Source: JAEUMD01 sp036768475
GTDB lineage: Bacteria > Pseudomonadota > Alphaproteobacteria > Rhizobiales > Hyphomicrobiaceae
Direction: 5' to 3'
NCBI GenBank assembly: GCA_036768475.1
Contig: DAIPMW010000005.1
Coordinates: 62,001-126,000 of the forward strand
DNA length: 64,000 nucleotides
Shown piece after piece: positions 26,566 to 35,348 of this stretch (the first letter of the stretch is position 1; each line of letters starts with the position of its first letter). The translations under genes were made by a program, and so were the position numbers. Under the pieces are notes generated by a model. That model saw only the letters and a list, made by a program, of their open reading frames with translations, searched no databases and was not told the DNA's origin.

Positions 26566-27792
26566 TCAGGCGTTGGGCGTTTCAGAGTCCATGGCCATCT
26601 CGGCGAATCGACCGGCAAGCCTTGTGCCCAGCAGAGAATCGTAGACGCTCAAGGTGGCGCGTTGAAGCGTGCCAGTCGCATAGTTGCGTCGCGCATGCGT
26701 GCGAGCGCGCTCCGAGATGGCTCGGCGGTCCTCGCCTTTGAGTGACAGCAAGTCTTCGATTGCGGCGGCGAGTGCGGCGGCATCACCGGGCGGCACGTGA
26801 CGGCCAGTTGCCGCGTCCAGCGGGTGGCGCGGCGGGGCCAGCACCGTGAACGGCGGTGCACCAATCGAGGTGGCGATGACCGGCACTCCCATTGCCTGCG
26901 CCTCGACCGATGTGCGGCCGAAGGCTTCAGGCTCGATGGAGGCAATGAGAACGATCTCGCTCGCGGCAAGTGCTGCAGGCATATCCGCGACGTGACCGAC
27001 GAGGCGTACCCGATCGGCAATACCGGCGGCGGTTGAGCGGGCTTCGAGCTCTTCGACATAGGACTGGCGGCCTTGCGCATCGCCGGCAAAAACGATGACG
27101 ACATCCTCGTAACCCGGGCGGCGCATGAGGATCGCGGCGGCTTCGACAACGGTAATCTGACCCTTCCAGCGCGTCAGCCGTGCCGGATGCAGAATGATGC
27201 GGCGTCCCGGTGCGATGCCCCAGGCTTTGCGCAAGGCAGCCAGGCGGTCGGCGGCGACGTTGGCGCGCTCGAAGCGGTTGATATCCACACCGCGGTTGAC
27301 GACGACAATGCGGGCGGGATCGATAGCGTAACGCTCGCGCACGATTGCGGCGGTATAGTCGGAATTGGCGATGATGACGTCGCCGCGCGCCATCACCGAA
27401 TTGTAGGTGCGCTTGAGGCGTCCCTTCTCGTTATAGATGCCATGGTAGGTGGTGACGAAGCGAGCGCCTGCAAGACGCGCGGCGATAAATGCGCTCCAGG
27501 CCGGCGCGCGGCTGCGGGCGTGGACGAGATCGACATTCTCGTGACGGATCATACGGGCGATGGCGGCTGCGTTCGTCAGGATGCGCAAAGGGTTCTTCGT
27601 GGCAGCCGGAAAGCGGATCATTTCGCCCCCAACGGCCTCCACTTCGCTGCACATTCGTCCGCCGTTCGCCAGAACGATAGCGCGTCCGCCTCCTTTGACG
27701 ATCGCTTCGGCCATCTCGACGGTGGTGCGCTCGGCGCCGCCTGTGTCGAGTTCGGGGATGATCTGGAGTATGGTCGGGCGCTTTTCAGCCAA
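26566..27792 (-). CDS. Glycosyltransferase family 4
   Basis: Protein of 408 residues with two Rossmann halves. N-terminal IIPELDTGGAERTTVEMAEA is the GT4 acceptor domain start, and the donor domain has HPARLTRWKGQITVVEAA and the E-x7-E motif in EPEAFGRTSVEAQAMGVPVI. It uses an activated nucleotide sugar to extend a surface glycan or lipid-linked sugar. The start is TTG at 27792, favoured by GGAG at suitable spacing. Divergent from the alpha/beta hydrolase (37 bases apart). Confidence 0.88.
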   Translation of the reverse strand: MAEKRPTILQIIPELDTGGAERTTVEMAEAIVKGGGRAIVLANGGRMCSEVEAVGGEMIRFPAATKNPLRILTNAAAIARMIRHENVDLVHARSRAPAWSAFIAARLAGARFVTTYHGIYNEKGRLKRTYNSVMARGDVIIANSDYTAAIVRERYAIDPARIVVVNRGVDINRFERANVAADRLAALRKAWGIAPGRRIILHPARLTRWKGQITVVEAAAILMRRPGYEDVVIVFAGDAQGRQSYVEELEARSTAAGIADRVRLVGHVADMPAALAASEIVLIASIEPEAFGRTSVEAQAMGVPVIATSIGAPPFTVLAPPRHPLDAATGRHVPPGDAAALAAAIEDLLSLKGEDRRAISERARTHARRNYATGTLQRATLSVYDSLLGTRLAGRFAEMAMDSETPNA

Positions 27793-27829
27793 TACGGGCT
27801 CCGTCAGGATGGGGACGAGGTGTCATAGG

Positions 27830-28618
27830 ATGGTGGACGCGGAACTGCAATTCCTGAACGTCGGCAGCGGTGGAACGGCGCGGCGCATCGCCTACATGCT
27901 GGGAAAGGGCACGCGTGAGGATGGGCTCGGCCTGATGTGGCTGCCGGGTTTGAAATCCGACATGATCTCGACCAAGGCGGCGGCGCTGGCGGAGTGGGCC
28001 GGGCCGCGAGGCCTCGCGATGACCCGATTCGACTACTCGGGGCACGGCCGCTCGGATGGCATCTTCGAGGAGGCGACGATCGGCGACTGGCTCGGCGAGG
28101 CGCGCGCGGTCTTCACGGCGCTTACCAAGGGGCCTCAAATCGTGGTTGGATCGTCCACGGGCGGGCATATCGGTCTGCTTCTGCTGCGGGACCTTATGCG
28201 GACCGCATCGGAGCATGCCGGGCGCATCAAGGCGCTGGTGCTGATCGCGCCGGCCTGGGACCTCACCGAAGAGCTGATGTGGAACAAATTCAATGACGAC
28301 GCCCGCCGCGATCTGATGGAAAAAGGTGTTTATCTGCAACCGTCCGAGTATGGCGAGCCTTATGCCATTACGCGGCGGTTCATCGAGGAGGGGCGCAACC
28401 ACCTGTTCAAGGCTTTGCCTTTCGATCCCGGGCGGCCAGTCGTCATTCTCCAAGGTGTCATGGACCGGGATGTGCCGGTGGAGCATGCGCGCAAGCTCGC
28501 AGGGTTCCTCACGGGTGGCTGGGCCAAGCTGATCGAGGTGGCGGACGGCGAACACCGCATGTCGCGGCAGCAGGACCTGGAGCTCCTTTATCGGCAGATC
28601 GAAGAGCTGACGAGGTAG
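27830..28618 (+). CDS. Alpha/beta hydrolase
   Basis: Protein of 262 residues. The nucleophile elbow is VGSSTGGHIG (Ser), the acid is in QGVMDRDVP (Asp) and the His is in ADGEHRMSRQQD. The oxyanion region is LPGLKSDM and the HG-like motif is FDYSGHGRSDG. Several alphaproteobacterial relatives are palmitoyl-thioesterase or lipase-like enzymes of ABHD10 type; the substrate is unknown. The ATG follows ACGAGG by about 9 bases; a longer frame overlaps the divergent GT4 gene. Confidence 0.85.
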   Translation: MVDAELQFLNVGSGGTARRIAYMLGKGTREDGLGLMWLPGLKSDMISTKAAALAEWAGPRGLAMTRFDYSGHGRSDGIFEEATIGDWLGEARAVFTALTKGPQIVVGSSTGGHIGLLLLRDLMRTASEHAGRIKALVLIAPAWDLTEELMWNKFNDDARRDLMEKGVYLQPSEYGEPYAITRRFIEEGRNHLFKALPFDPGRPVVILQGVMDRDVPVEHARKLAGFLTGGWAKLIEVADGEHRMSRQQDLELLYRQIEELTR

Positions 28619-28652
28619 GGAAGGGCTGCGGGCCCTGCGTACGCGTGGCCCA

Positions 28653-29288
28653 TCACTCGTCAACGAGCGACAGGAACTCCTGGCGCGTGATGGCGCTGTC
28701 GCGGAAAACGCCCAGCATGCGGCTCGTCACGAGATCGGTGCCGGGCTTCATGACGCCGCGTGACGTCATGCAGTGATGCTCGGCCTTGAGAAGCACGGCG
28801 ACCCCCTGGGGCTGCAGTACCTCTTCGATGACGTTGGCAATCTGCGCGGTCATCTTCTCCTGGATCTGCAGGCGCTTGGCATAGACCTGGACGACACGGG
28901 CGAGCTTGGAAATACCGACGACGCGGCCATTGGGGATGTAGGCCACCCACGCCTTGCCGATGATCGGCGCCATGTGGTGCTCGCAATGGCTCTCGAAGCG
29001 TATGCCGCGAAGCGAGATCATCTCGTCGTAACCCTCGATCTCCTCGAACGTCTTGGAGAGGATCTCCTGAGGGTCCATGCCGTAGCCTGTGAAATATTCG
29101 CTGTAGGCTTTCACGACGCGCCCGGGTGTCTCGATCAAGCCATCGCGAGAGGGGTCCTCGCCGGCCCAACGCAGGATTGTGCGCACGGCCTCCTCGACCT
29201 CCGCGCGGCTCGGCATGCCTTTCTTGGCAGCGGCCTCCGCGGCGGCTTTGGCTGCGGCATAGTGACTGTCGCGGGGAGTGGGGCTCAT
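28653..29288 (-). CDS. folE: GTP cyclohydrolase I
   Basis: Enzyme of 211 residues that opens GTP to dihydroneopterin triphosphate, the first step of tetrahydrofolate synthesis. The zinc and catalytic site reads FESHCEHHMAPI (Cys, His) and HHCMTSRGVMKPG (Cys). The signature VGISKLARVVQVYAKRLQIQ is complete. The N-terminal 40 residues are variable. ATG at 29288 is chosen over an upstream TTG because AGAGGA precedes it. Single gene on the minus strand, 230 bases below addB. Confidence 0.97.
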   Translation of the reverse strand: MSPTPRDSHYAAAKAAAEAAAKKGMPSRAEVEEAVRTILRWAGEDPSRDGLIETPGRVVKAYSEYFTGYGMDPQEILSKTFEEIEGYDEMISLRGIRFESHCEHHMAPIIGKAWVAYIPNGRVVGISKLARVVQVYAKRLQIQEKMTAQIANVIEEVLQPQGVAVLLKAEHHCMTSRGVMKPGTDLVTSRMLGVFRDSAITRQEFLSLVDE

Positions 29289-29520
29289 CGGCAGGGGATT
29301 CCTCTGGATTTCCAATCGCGGCTTCTGTGGCGGCGCTGAGGGTAAGGGGCACCTTGACCAAAGTCATACGGCGCCGGCGGCAACGGCAAAATGGGGTGAA
29401 ATGAGCCATGCCGCAAGTCTTGCCAGTGACGCGGCCTTCCAGGGCGCTCGAGGGGCAAGCCTGCATGGCCTGGCCACACGTGATAGGCGACACAGCGGGT
29501 AGAGGCAGAGCGGACAGGGA

Positions 29521-32500
29521 TCAGGGCTCCCCCCCGTTCTCGGTCGGGGCCGACCATTCGGCGACGCGGGCCAATTGGGCGAAGTCGTCGTAATCATACG
29601 AGAATCCGGGCCGCCGCAACGCTGAATAGGGCGTCGCGACGTCGTCAAAAAGAGCAATCATCCGCTTGAGGCCATCGATCTGATCAGCTGCAAGCTGGGC
29701 GACATCGCCAGAATTGACCGTTCGAGACTCGCCCGGTGGCGTGCCGCCGGTGGAACGAATGTAACGGAGGATGGCGACAGACATGGCGTCGAGGCCCGTA
29801 AAGCCTCCGGCCATGGCAATTGCCGCCTCCAGGGGCAGCTGCGGCGCCTGGCCGGACATCACCTTCTGGTCGGTTGGAACCTGGCCGGTCTTGTAGTCGG
29901 TGATGACGAGGCCGTCAGGCGTCGTATCGATGCGGTCGGCACGCGCGACGAGCGTGAAGGGGCCGGCGGGCGCTTCGAGGACCATCGATCCGGAGATCTC
30001 GGCAAGGGTGCTCGTGGTGTCCTGACGCCGTTCTGCTTCGGTCTGGGCGAACCAGCGGGCGAAGCGCTCGAAGCGCGGCAGCCAGAACGCGCGGATGCGG
30101 GGGTTGGACAAATAGGGGGCCAGTCGTTGGCGGGCGATATCGACGAGCGTTCGTTCAATATCATCGGGCAGAGACGCTTGATGCTGCTTCGCGAATGTCG
30201 CCAGCACGTCGTGAATGACAGACCCTTTGAGGCTCGCGTCGGGCAGTTTGCCGAGGGGGGGAAGCGGATCGAGACCGAGGATACGGCTTGCAAACGTTGC
30301 GTACGGGTTCGCGATCCATTGCTCGACGGCCGACACCGACAGGCGGCGCGGACGCATTACGACGGGTGGGCGAGGGGACGGCGGCTTGACGGGACGGTGC
30401 TGGTCCAATCGATCGCGGGCGCGTGCCCAACCGAGCCAGGTACGATCCATCGCAATCGCGTCGCGCAGTTTCATGCCGTCGAGGAGCGCGACAATGCGCA
30501 TCAGCCAGCGCGAGGGTACGGTCGGTACACCGTCGATTTTTTCCGCGCGGGTGAGGTAGACCTTCTTGGCGCCCAAGAGCGAAGTGAAATCGTGCGCGGC
30601 GTGGCCGATCCTCTCTTCGGGCGCGGGCAGGCCGAGGGCGCTGCGCATCGGGCGGTTGAGCCAGGCGCCGGGGTCGGCAGCCTCAGGCCAGGTGCCATCG
30701 TTCAACGAGCCCAGAACGACGATGTCAGGTTGCTGAAGGCGGGCCTCGAACGGACCCCATATGGACAGTCGCGGGTGGACCGGGACGCGCGGGCGCACGT
30801 TAAGGCCGACGATGAGGCTGCGATAGAGATCGGCATAGTCGGCCGCCGCGATGGTTAATTGCGGCAGATTGGGATCGATGAGCCCGGTGAATAGGCTTGA
30901 TGCGGCTTCGCCAGCTTCGCCGCGGTAAAGCGGCGAAGCGATCTCACGCGCGCCATCGCCACCGCTATCAGCTCCGGCCGCAGCCGGCGCTACGATAATT
31001 GACGAAGCGTCCTGCCTTGCGGTCGCGGATGTTGCCTGGTCCGGGACCTTTTCTGCATCCGTTTCGGCAGGCAGGGCGGCCAGCGCTTCGGCGGCGGCGA
31101 CGTGGGCGGCGGCAAGCTCTCGAAGCGATGCTGGCTCGCCACGGCGGTATAGCGCATGCAACGGCTCACAGGCTGCCTGTAAACGCTCTACGAGGTCATG
31201 TGCGCCATCCCAGTCCTCATCCCAAAGATGTTGCACGGCGTGGCTGCGGCGGTCCCGGCGATCTTTTGCCTTGGTGTCGGTGCGTGCCTCGGCGAGAGCT
31301 GTCATGACGCCGTCGAGTCCATTACCGAAATAATCCGCGCGGAATGCGGCCAGCTCCAACGCACGCGCCGCGCGGCGAACCTCGAACGGGCCGAGGCCTA
31401 GTCGCGTGAGGGGATGCTTCAATAGCGCGGTCAATTGCGGGGGGGCGAAGTCGCGATGTACCGCCTCGATGACGAGATCAAGAAAAGCGCCGGGCACGGT
31501 CTTTGCAAAAGGGCGGCCGGCGGAATCGTCGACGCGGATGCCCCAGCTTTCCAGGCGCGTGGCGACACGGCGGGCAAGCAGACGATCGGGTGAGACGAGG
31601 GCGGCGGTCTGGCCGGGTGTCTCGAGCGCCTCGCGCAGGATTAATGCCACGGCTTCGGCTTCGTCATGAGCGGTGGGGGCATCGACCAGATTGATGCCGG
31701 CCAGCCCTTCGGTCAGCGCTTCGCGATCCACAGTCTCTGCGTACGTGTGCCAATGGGCGGTGGTGGCGGCGGGTCGCATCGCCTCGGCGATAAAAGCAAG
31801 GCGGTTTTCTTCGGGTGCACCGAGCTCTGAGCCCAGAGGGCGTACATCTTTGCGGTCGATGCCAAGGCGATCGAGCAGCATCTTCAAGCCATACTGGGGA
31901 TGTTCGGGATGGCGTTCACCTTGTCCGTCGCGGGGGCGGATCTGCTGCCAGCTCTCCTCGTCCAGCGTCAGATCGAGGTTGGGAAGCACGATCGATCCAT
32001 TGGGCAGTGCGGCCACAGCGCGCATCAATTCGGCAGTCGCCGGGACCGAACCAGTCACACCGGCGACGATAACGGGGCCCTTCGGTGGCGCCTCGGTCAG
32101 GCGGCGCGCGTCGGCCAGAATCCTGCGGTTGCGCTCGGCGGCGGGGGCGGAGAGGCCGCATGCTTCCAAGTATGCGGGCCAATTGCTGTTCAGAATGTCG
32201 AGGAACCCGATGGTCTTCTGCCAGTGCTCGGAAAACAGGTCGGGCACTAGCTTTGCCAGATCGGCGAGGCTGGCATTTTCCGTCTCGACCATGTCCATGA
32301 GGCCGGCAAGCTCGGCCGCGAGGTGCGCGGCCTGCGCCGGGGTCTCGCTGCCGGCCGCGACCGGGCGTGCGCTGTCGAGCTCACCTGCCGGTGCGGGTGC
32401 GCGCGTGGCCTGCGCCCAGCGGAGGACGAACTGGGTCAGGACAATGCGGCGCTCCATCTCGGAGATCGGCGGGCGCGTGTCCACCTCACTGTCAGGCAGT

Positions 32501-32835
32501 GTGGTGAGACCTGCAAGGCCGGTCAGCAGCGACAAGTCCTCGTCATCTTCGGAGATGGGACGGATCCGCGGCAACAGGACAGCGCGGTGGGACGTGTTGC
32601 GCAGGAATGCGTCCTGCAAGGCGCGTGTGGCACGGCGCGTCGGGAGCAACAATGTGATGTCGGTGGGTGCAAGCGCGCCCGGCTGATCTTCGCCGAAAGT
32701 GCCGAGCGTACCATTGAGAATGGCCTTCGCCAGCACATCGAGGAACGGTCTTCCCGGGGGGACAGTATAAACGCGCGGCCGGTGCCGCTGGCCGGCTGCG
32801 CTGACGCCTTGATGCTTCTCGGCTTTGATCGTCAT
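29521..32835 (-). CDS. addB: AddB subunit of the AddAB helicase-nuclease
   Basis: Protein of 1104 residues, the alphaproteobacterial AddB type. The N-terminus resembles a UvrD-like fold without full helicase motifs (VYTVPPGRPFLDVLAKAIL). The C-terminal nuclease of the RecB/PD-(D/E)XK family is clear: FTLVARADRIDTTPDGLVITDYKTG. It resects double-strand breaks together with AddA. Usually addA follows directly; here 200 bases of non-coding DNA and folE follow, so addA lies elsewhere. Its ATG overlaps the stop of the MurU-like gene by 4 bases, so the two are translationally coupled. Confidence 0.93.
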   Translation of the reverse strand: MTIKAEKHQGVSAAGQRHRPRVYTVPPGRPFLDVLAKAILNGTLGTFGEDQPGALAPTDITLLLPTRRATRALQDAFLRNTSHRAVLLPRIRPISEDDEDLSLLTGLAGLTTLPDSEVDTRPPISEMERRIVLTQFVLRWAQATRAPAPAGELDSARPVAAGSETPAQAAHLAAELAGLMDMVETENASLADLAKLVPDLFSEHWQKTIGFLDILNSNWPAYLEACGLSAPAAERNRRILADARRLTEAPPKGPVIVAGVTGSVPATAELMRAVAALPNGSIVLPNLDLTLDEESWQQIRPRDGQGERHPEHPQYGLKMLLDRLGIDRKDVRPLGSELGAPEENRLAFIAEAMRPAATTAHWHTYAETVDREALTEGLAGINLVDAPTAHDEAEAVALILREALETPGQTAALVSPDRLLARRVATRLESWGIRVDDSAGRPFAKTVPGAFLDLVIEAVHRDFAPPQLTALLKHPLTRLGLGPFEVRRAARALELAAFRADYFGNGLDGVMTALAEARTDTKAKDRRDRRSHAVQHLWDEDWDGAHDLVERLQAACEPLHALYRRGEPASLRELAAAHVAAAEALAALPAETDAEKVPDQATSATARQDASSIIVAPAAAGADSGGDGAREIASPLYRGEAGEAASSLFTGLIDPNLPQLTIAAADYADLYRSLIVGLNVRPRVPVHPRLSIWGPFEARLQQPDIVVLGSLNDGTWPEAADPGAWLNRPMRSALGLPAPEERIGHAAHDFTSLLGAKKVYLTRAEKIDGVPTVPSRWLMRIVALLDGMKLRDAIAMDRTWLGWARARDRLDQHRPVKPPSPRPPVVMRPRRLSVSAVEQWIANPYATFASRILGLDPLPPLGKLPDASLKGSVIHDVLATFAKQHQASLPDDIERTLVDIARQRLAPYLSNPRIRAFWLPRFERFARWFAQTEAERRQDTTSTLAEISGSMVLEAPAGPFTLVARADRIDTTPDGLVITDYKTGQVPTDQKVMSGQAPQLPLEAAIAMAGGFTGLDAMSVAILRYIRSTGGTPPGESRTVNSGDVAQLAADQIDGLKRMIALFDDVATPYSALRRPGFSYDYDDFAQLARVAEWSAPTENGGEP

Positions 32836-33560
32836 GCCGGGCGTGGTTCCCCATGAATGAGCGCGCTTTCCGCTTCCGCAAGTGCTTCAGGGGTGCCGAC
32901 GTGCATCCAGAGCCCGTCAAGCCGCACACCATAGAGGCGGGCACGGGCGATGGCCTGGTTCCACAGGACGTTGAGCGAGAAAACTTCTTCGCGTGCACCT
33001 TCGAACAGGCGCGGATGCGCAATGGAGACGCCGGCATAGACAAATGGCGCGATGCTGCCCGGCGTGCGCCTGGAGAGGCGTCCGTCCGCGGCCATGGTGA
33101 AGTCGCCTGAACCTTCGTAACCGAGCGAGCGGGCTGAGGCGGCGAGCAGCAGCAGGCTGTCCATTCGGTCAGGGTCCCATGCCTCGATCAGCGTGTCGAG
33201 GTTGGCGTGCGGACCTTCCTGCCAGACCGAATCGGAATTGTGGATGAGGAACGGCTCGGGACCGAGCAGCGGCAAGGCGCGCACAAGTCCACCGCCCGTA
33301 TCGAGCAGCACGTCACGCTCGTCGGAGATTACGATACGGGGGGCAGTGCGGCCCGCAAGGTGGCGCTCCAATGCGTCTGCCATGTAGTGAACGTTAACAA
33401 TCGCGCGCTCGATGCCGACAAGGGCAAGGCGGTCCAGCACGTGATCGATCAGCGCGCGCCCGGCGAGGCGCACCAATGGTTTGGGTACGACGTCGGTCAG
33501 CGGCGACATGCGTTTGCCGAGGCCGGCGGCGAGAACCATTGCGGTGGTCGGTCGGCTCAT
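32832..33560 (-). CDS. Nucleotidyltransferase, MurU-like (NDP-MurNAc/GlcNAc-type)
   Basis: Sugar-1-phosphate nucleotidyltransferase of 242 residues with AMVLAAGLGKRMSPLTD at the N-terminus (the G-x-G-x-R-x-x-P-L-T motif) and LLDTGGGLVRALPLLG later. In Pseudomonas MurU makes UDP-MurNAc from MurNAc-1-phosphate made by AmgK. The upstream fusion gene has an AmgK-like kinase half, which supports the recycling function. A mannose-1-phosphate guanylyltransferase is the other option. The ATG at 33560 is the first in good context. Confidence 0.8.
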   Translation of the reverse strand: MSRPTTAMVLAAGLGKRMSPLTDVVPKPLVRLAGRALIDHVLDRLALVGIERAIVNVHYMADALERHLAGRTAPRIVISDERDVLLDTGGGLVRALPLLGPEPFLIHNSDSVWQEGPHANLDTLIEAWDPDRMDSLLLLAASARSLGYEGSGDFTMAADGRLSRRTPGSIAPFVYAGVSIAHPRLFEGAREEVFSLNVLWNQAIARARLYGVRLDGLWMHVGTPEALAEAESALIHGEPRPA

Positions 33561-33638
33561 GCGTGTCTTAAGTCCTCTTCGCGGCCCCGACGAGGTGCGC
33601 TCTTTGCGACGCGCACAGGCCGGGGACCTCACGTGGTC

Positions 33639-35201
33639 TCACCTTCGCCGTTCGGCCAGGGCAAAAACGTGGGTATCGTAGAACGCCTTGACGGCGGCAA
33701 GGCGTGGATGTTGCAGGCTGCGTCGCAGATATCCCCAGATGCGCGGCATATGGGCGACATATTGCGGCTTGCCGTCACGTCGCGCGAGGCGCGCGAATAT
33801 GCCCAATATTTTGGTATTGCGCTGGGTGCTGAGTGCTGCGTATGCGAAGCGGAAGCTGCTTTCATCGAAGGTTACATCGGTGCTTTCGGCTTGCCGGCAA
33901 TAGCTGTCGAGCAGGGCGGTCTCAAGACTGGCTGAAACGTCCACGCGTGCATCCTCAATGAGGGAGACGACATCGTAGGCCAACGGGCCCTGCATGGCGT
34001 CCTGGAAGTCGATCACGCCGACACGTGCGAGCCCGATCTCATCAGGGCGCCAGATCAGGTTGGGCGAGTGAAAGTCGCGCAATGTCCATCCTCTCGGCAA
34101 CGCTTGCAGCTCGGCGATGAGCGTATCCCACAGGTGCATGTATTCGTCGCGCACGTCGGCGGGCATCTCGCTTCCGGTGGCGAAGGGCCATAGCCAATCG
34201 GCCAGCAGGGCAACCTCGATCGCCATTGCATCCTTATCGTAATAGGGCAACGTCCACGCTTGGCCGCCGGGTACGGGCAATGGCTTGTCCGCGGCGAGCG
34301 ATCGCATGTGCACGAGCACATCGAGAGCGGCCTGCCAAAGCAACTTCTGGTCAGCGCCAGCCGCCAACTCGCGCCCGTAAACGCGATCCCCGAAATCCTC
34401 GATGATCAGCAGTCCGTTTTCGAGATCAGCTGCCAGAATCTGCGGCGCGCTGATGCCACCGCGGCGCAACGCATCAGCAATGGCGACGAACGGGCGCACG
34501 TCCTCCGCCAGATGTGCAATGCGGCAGTAGGGCAGGCCATTGCGGATCGGCGGTCCGTCGGGCTGGCGTGGCCAGTCCATCAGGACGGCAGGCTCCGTGG
34601 CTGCGCTTGCGCCTCGACGTATCAGACGTGCATATCGCCGGGTCGATGCATCGCCCTGCAGGTAGGCGACGGCGGTGTCCGGCTTGCTCCAGCCGGCGCT
34701 GTCGAGGAGCGCGAGCGTCGCTTCGAGCCGCCTGGCACGGGCCGCGAACGAACCCGTTCCAATGATGTCCACGTCCCGATGGTGGGGATCGCGGTCGGCG
34801 GCATCGCCAATTGCGACAGTCAGCCGTTCGGTAGGCAACAGGTCGCCTCCGCGCTCCGGCCACTCGACAAGCGCAATCCCCGATGAAAGAAGTTCGTCCA
34901 GACCAAGCTCGATCATCTCTTCAGGATCAGCGAGGCGATAGAGATCGAAATGAGCGACGTTCATGCGGGGCGTTGCATAAGTCTGCACGAGCGTGAACGT
35001 CGGGCTCGGTATTTCCTCCTCTGGATTGACGGCGAGATTACGGATCAGCGCCCGCGCGAACGTCGTCTTGCCAGCTCCCAGATCGCCGTGCAGCGCGATC
35101 ATGTCGCCAGGGCGCGCCGTTGCGGCAATCAGTGCAGCCAAATAGGCAAGGCCGTTCTCGTCGATCGCGTTGCGCTGGAACCGGTGATCACTGTCGGTCA
35201 T
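33639..35201 (-). CDS. Fusion of TsaE ATPase and AmgK-like sugar kinase
   Basis: Protein of 520 residues with two parts. About 1-155 is TsaE, the ATPase for tRNA t6A37 synthesis: Walker A GDLGAGKTTFARAL and the ALVEWPER end segment. About 170-510 is an aminoglycoside-phosphotransferase-fold kinase of AmgK type: RYARLIRRGASAATEPAVLM (N-lobe), WTLRDFHSPNLIW (catalytic loop Asp) and VGVIDFQDAMQGPLAYDV (metal-binding Asp). AmgK phosphorylates MurNAc or GlcNAc at C1. With the MurU-like gene downstream this makes a peptidoglycan-recycling pair. Such TsaE fusions are common in alphaproteobacteria. Confidence 0.9.
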   Translation of the reverse strand: MTDSDHRFQRNAIDENGLAYLAALIAATARPGDMIALHGDLGAGKTTFARALIRNLAVNPEEEIPSPTFTLVQTYATPRMNVAHFDLYRLADPEEMIELGLDELLSSGIALVEWPERGGDLLPTERLTVAIGDAADRDPHHRDVDIIGTGSFAARARRLEATLALLDSAGWSKPDTAVAYLQGDASTRRYARLIRRGASAATEPAVLMDWPRQPDGPPIRNGLPYCRIAHLAEDVRPFVAIADALRRGGISAPQILAADLENGLLIIEDFGDRVYGRELAAGADQKLLWQAALDVLVHMRSLAADKPLPVPGGQAWTLPYYDKDAMAIEVALLADWLWPFATGSEMPADVRDEYMHLWDTLIAELQALPRGWTLRDFHSPNLIWRPDEIGLARVGVIDFQDAMQGPLAYDVVSLIEDARVDVSASLETALLDSYCRQAESTDVTFDESSFRFAYAALSTQRNTKILGIFARLARRDGKPQYVAHMPRIWGYLRRSLQHPRLAAVKAFYDTHVFALAERRR

Positions 35202-35348
35202 GAGATCACAATCTGCTGAAGGAATATATGGCGAGGGCGGCCATGCTGACGTGGCGCGGAAGCAGCCTGATGGCGCGGACTGCGCGCGTCAATACGGTTT
35301 GCCCGGTGAGCGACAGGCAGGGTGGCGCAAACCGACATTTGCAAGCGG

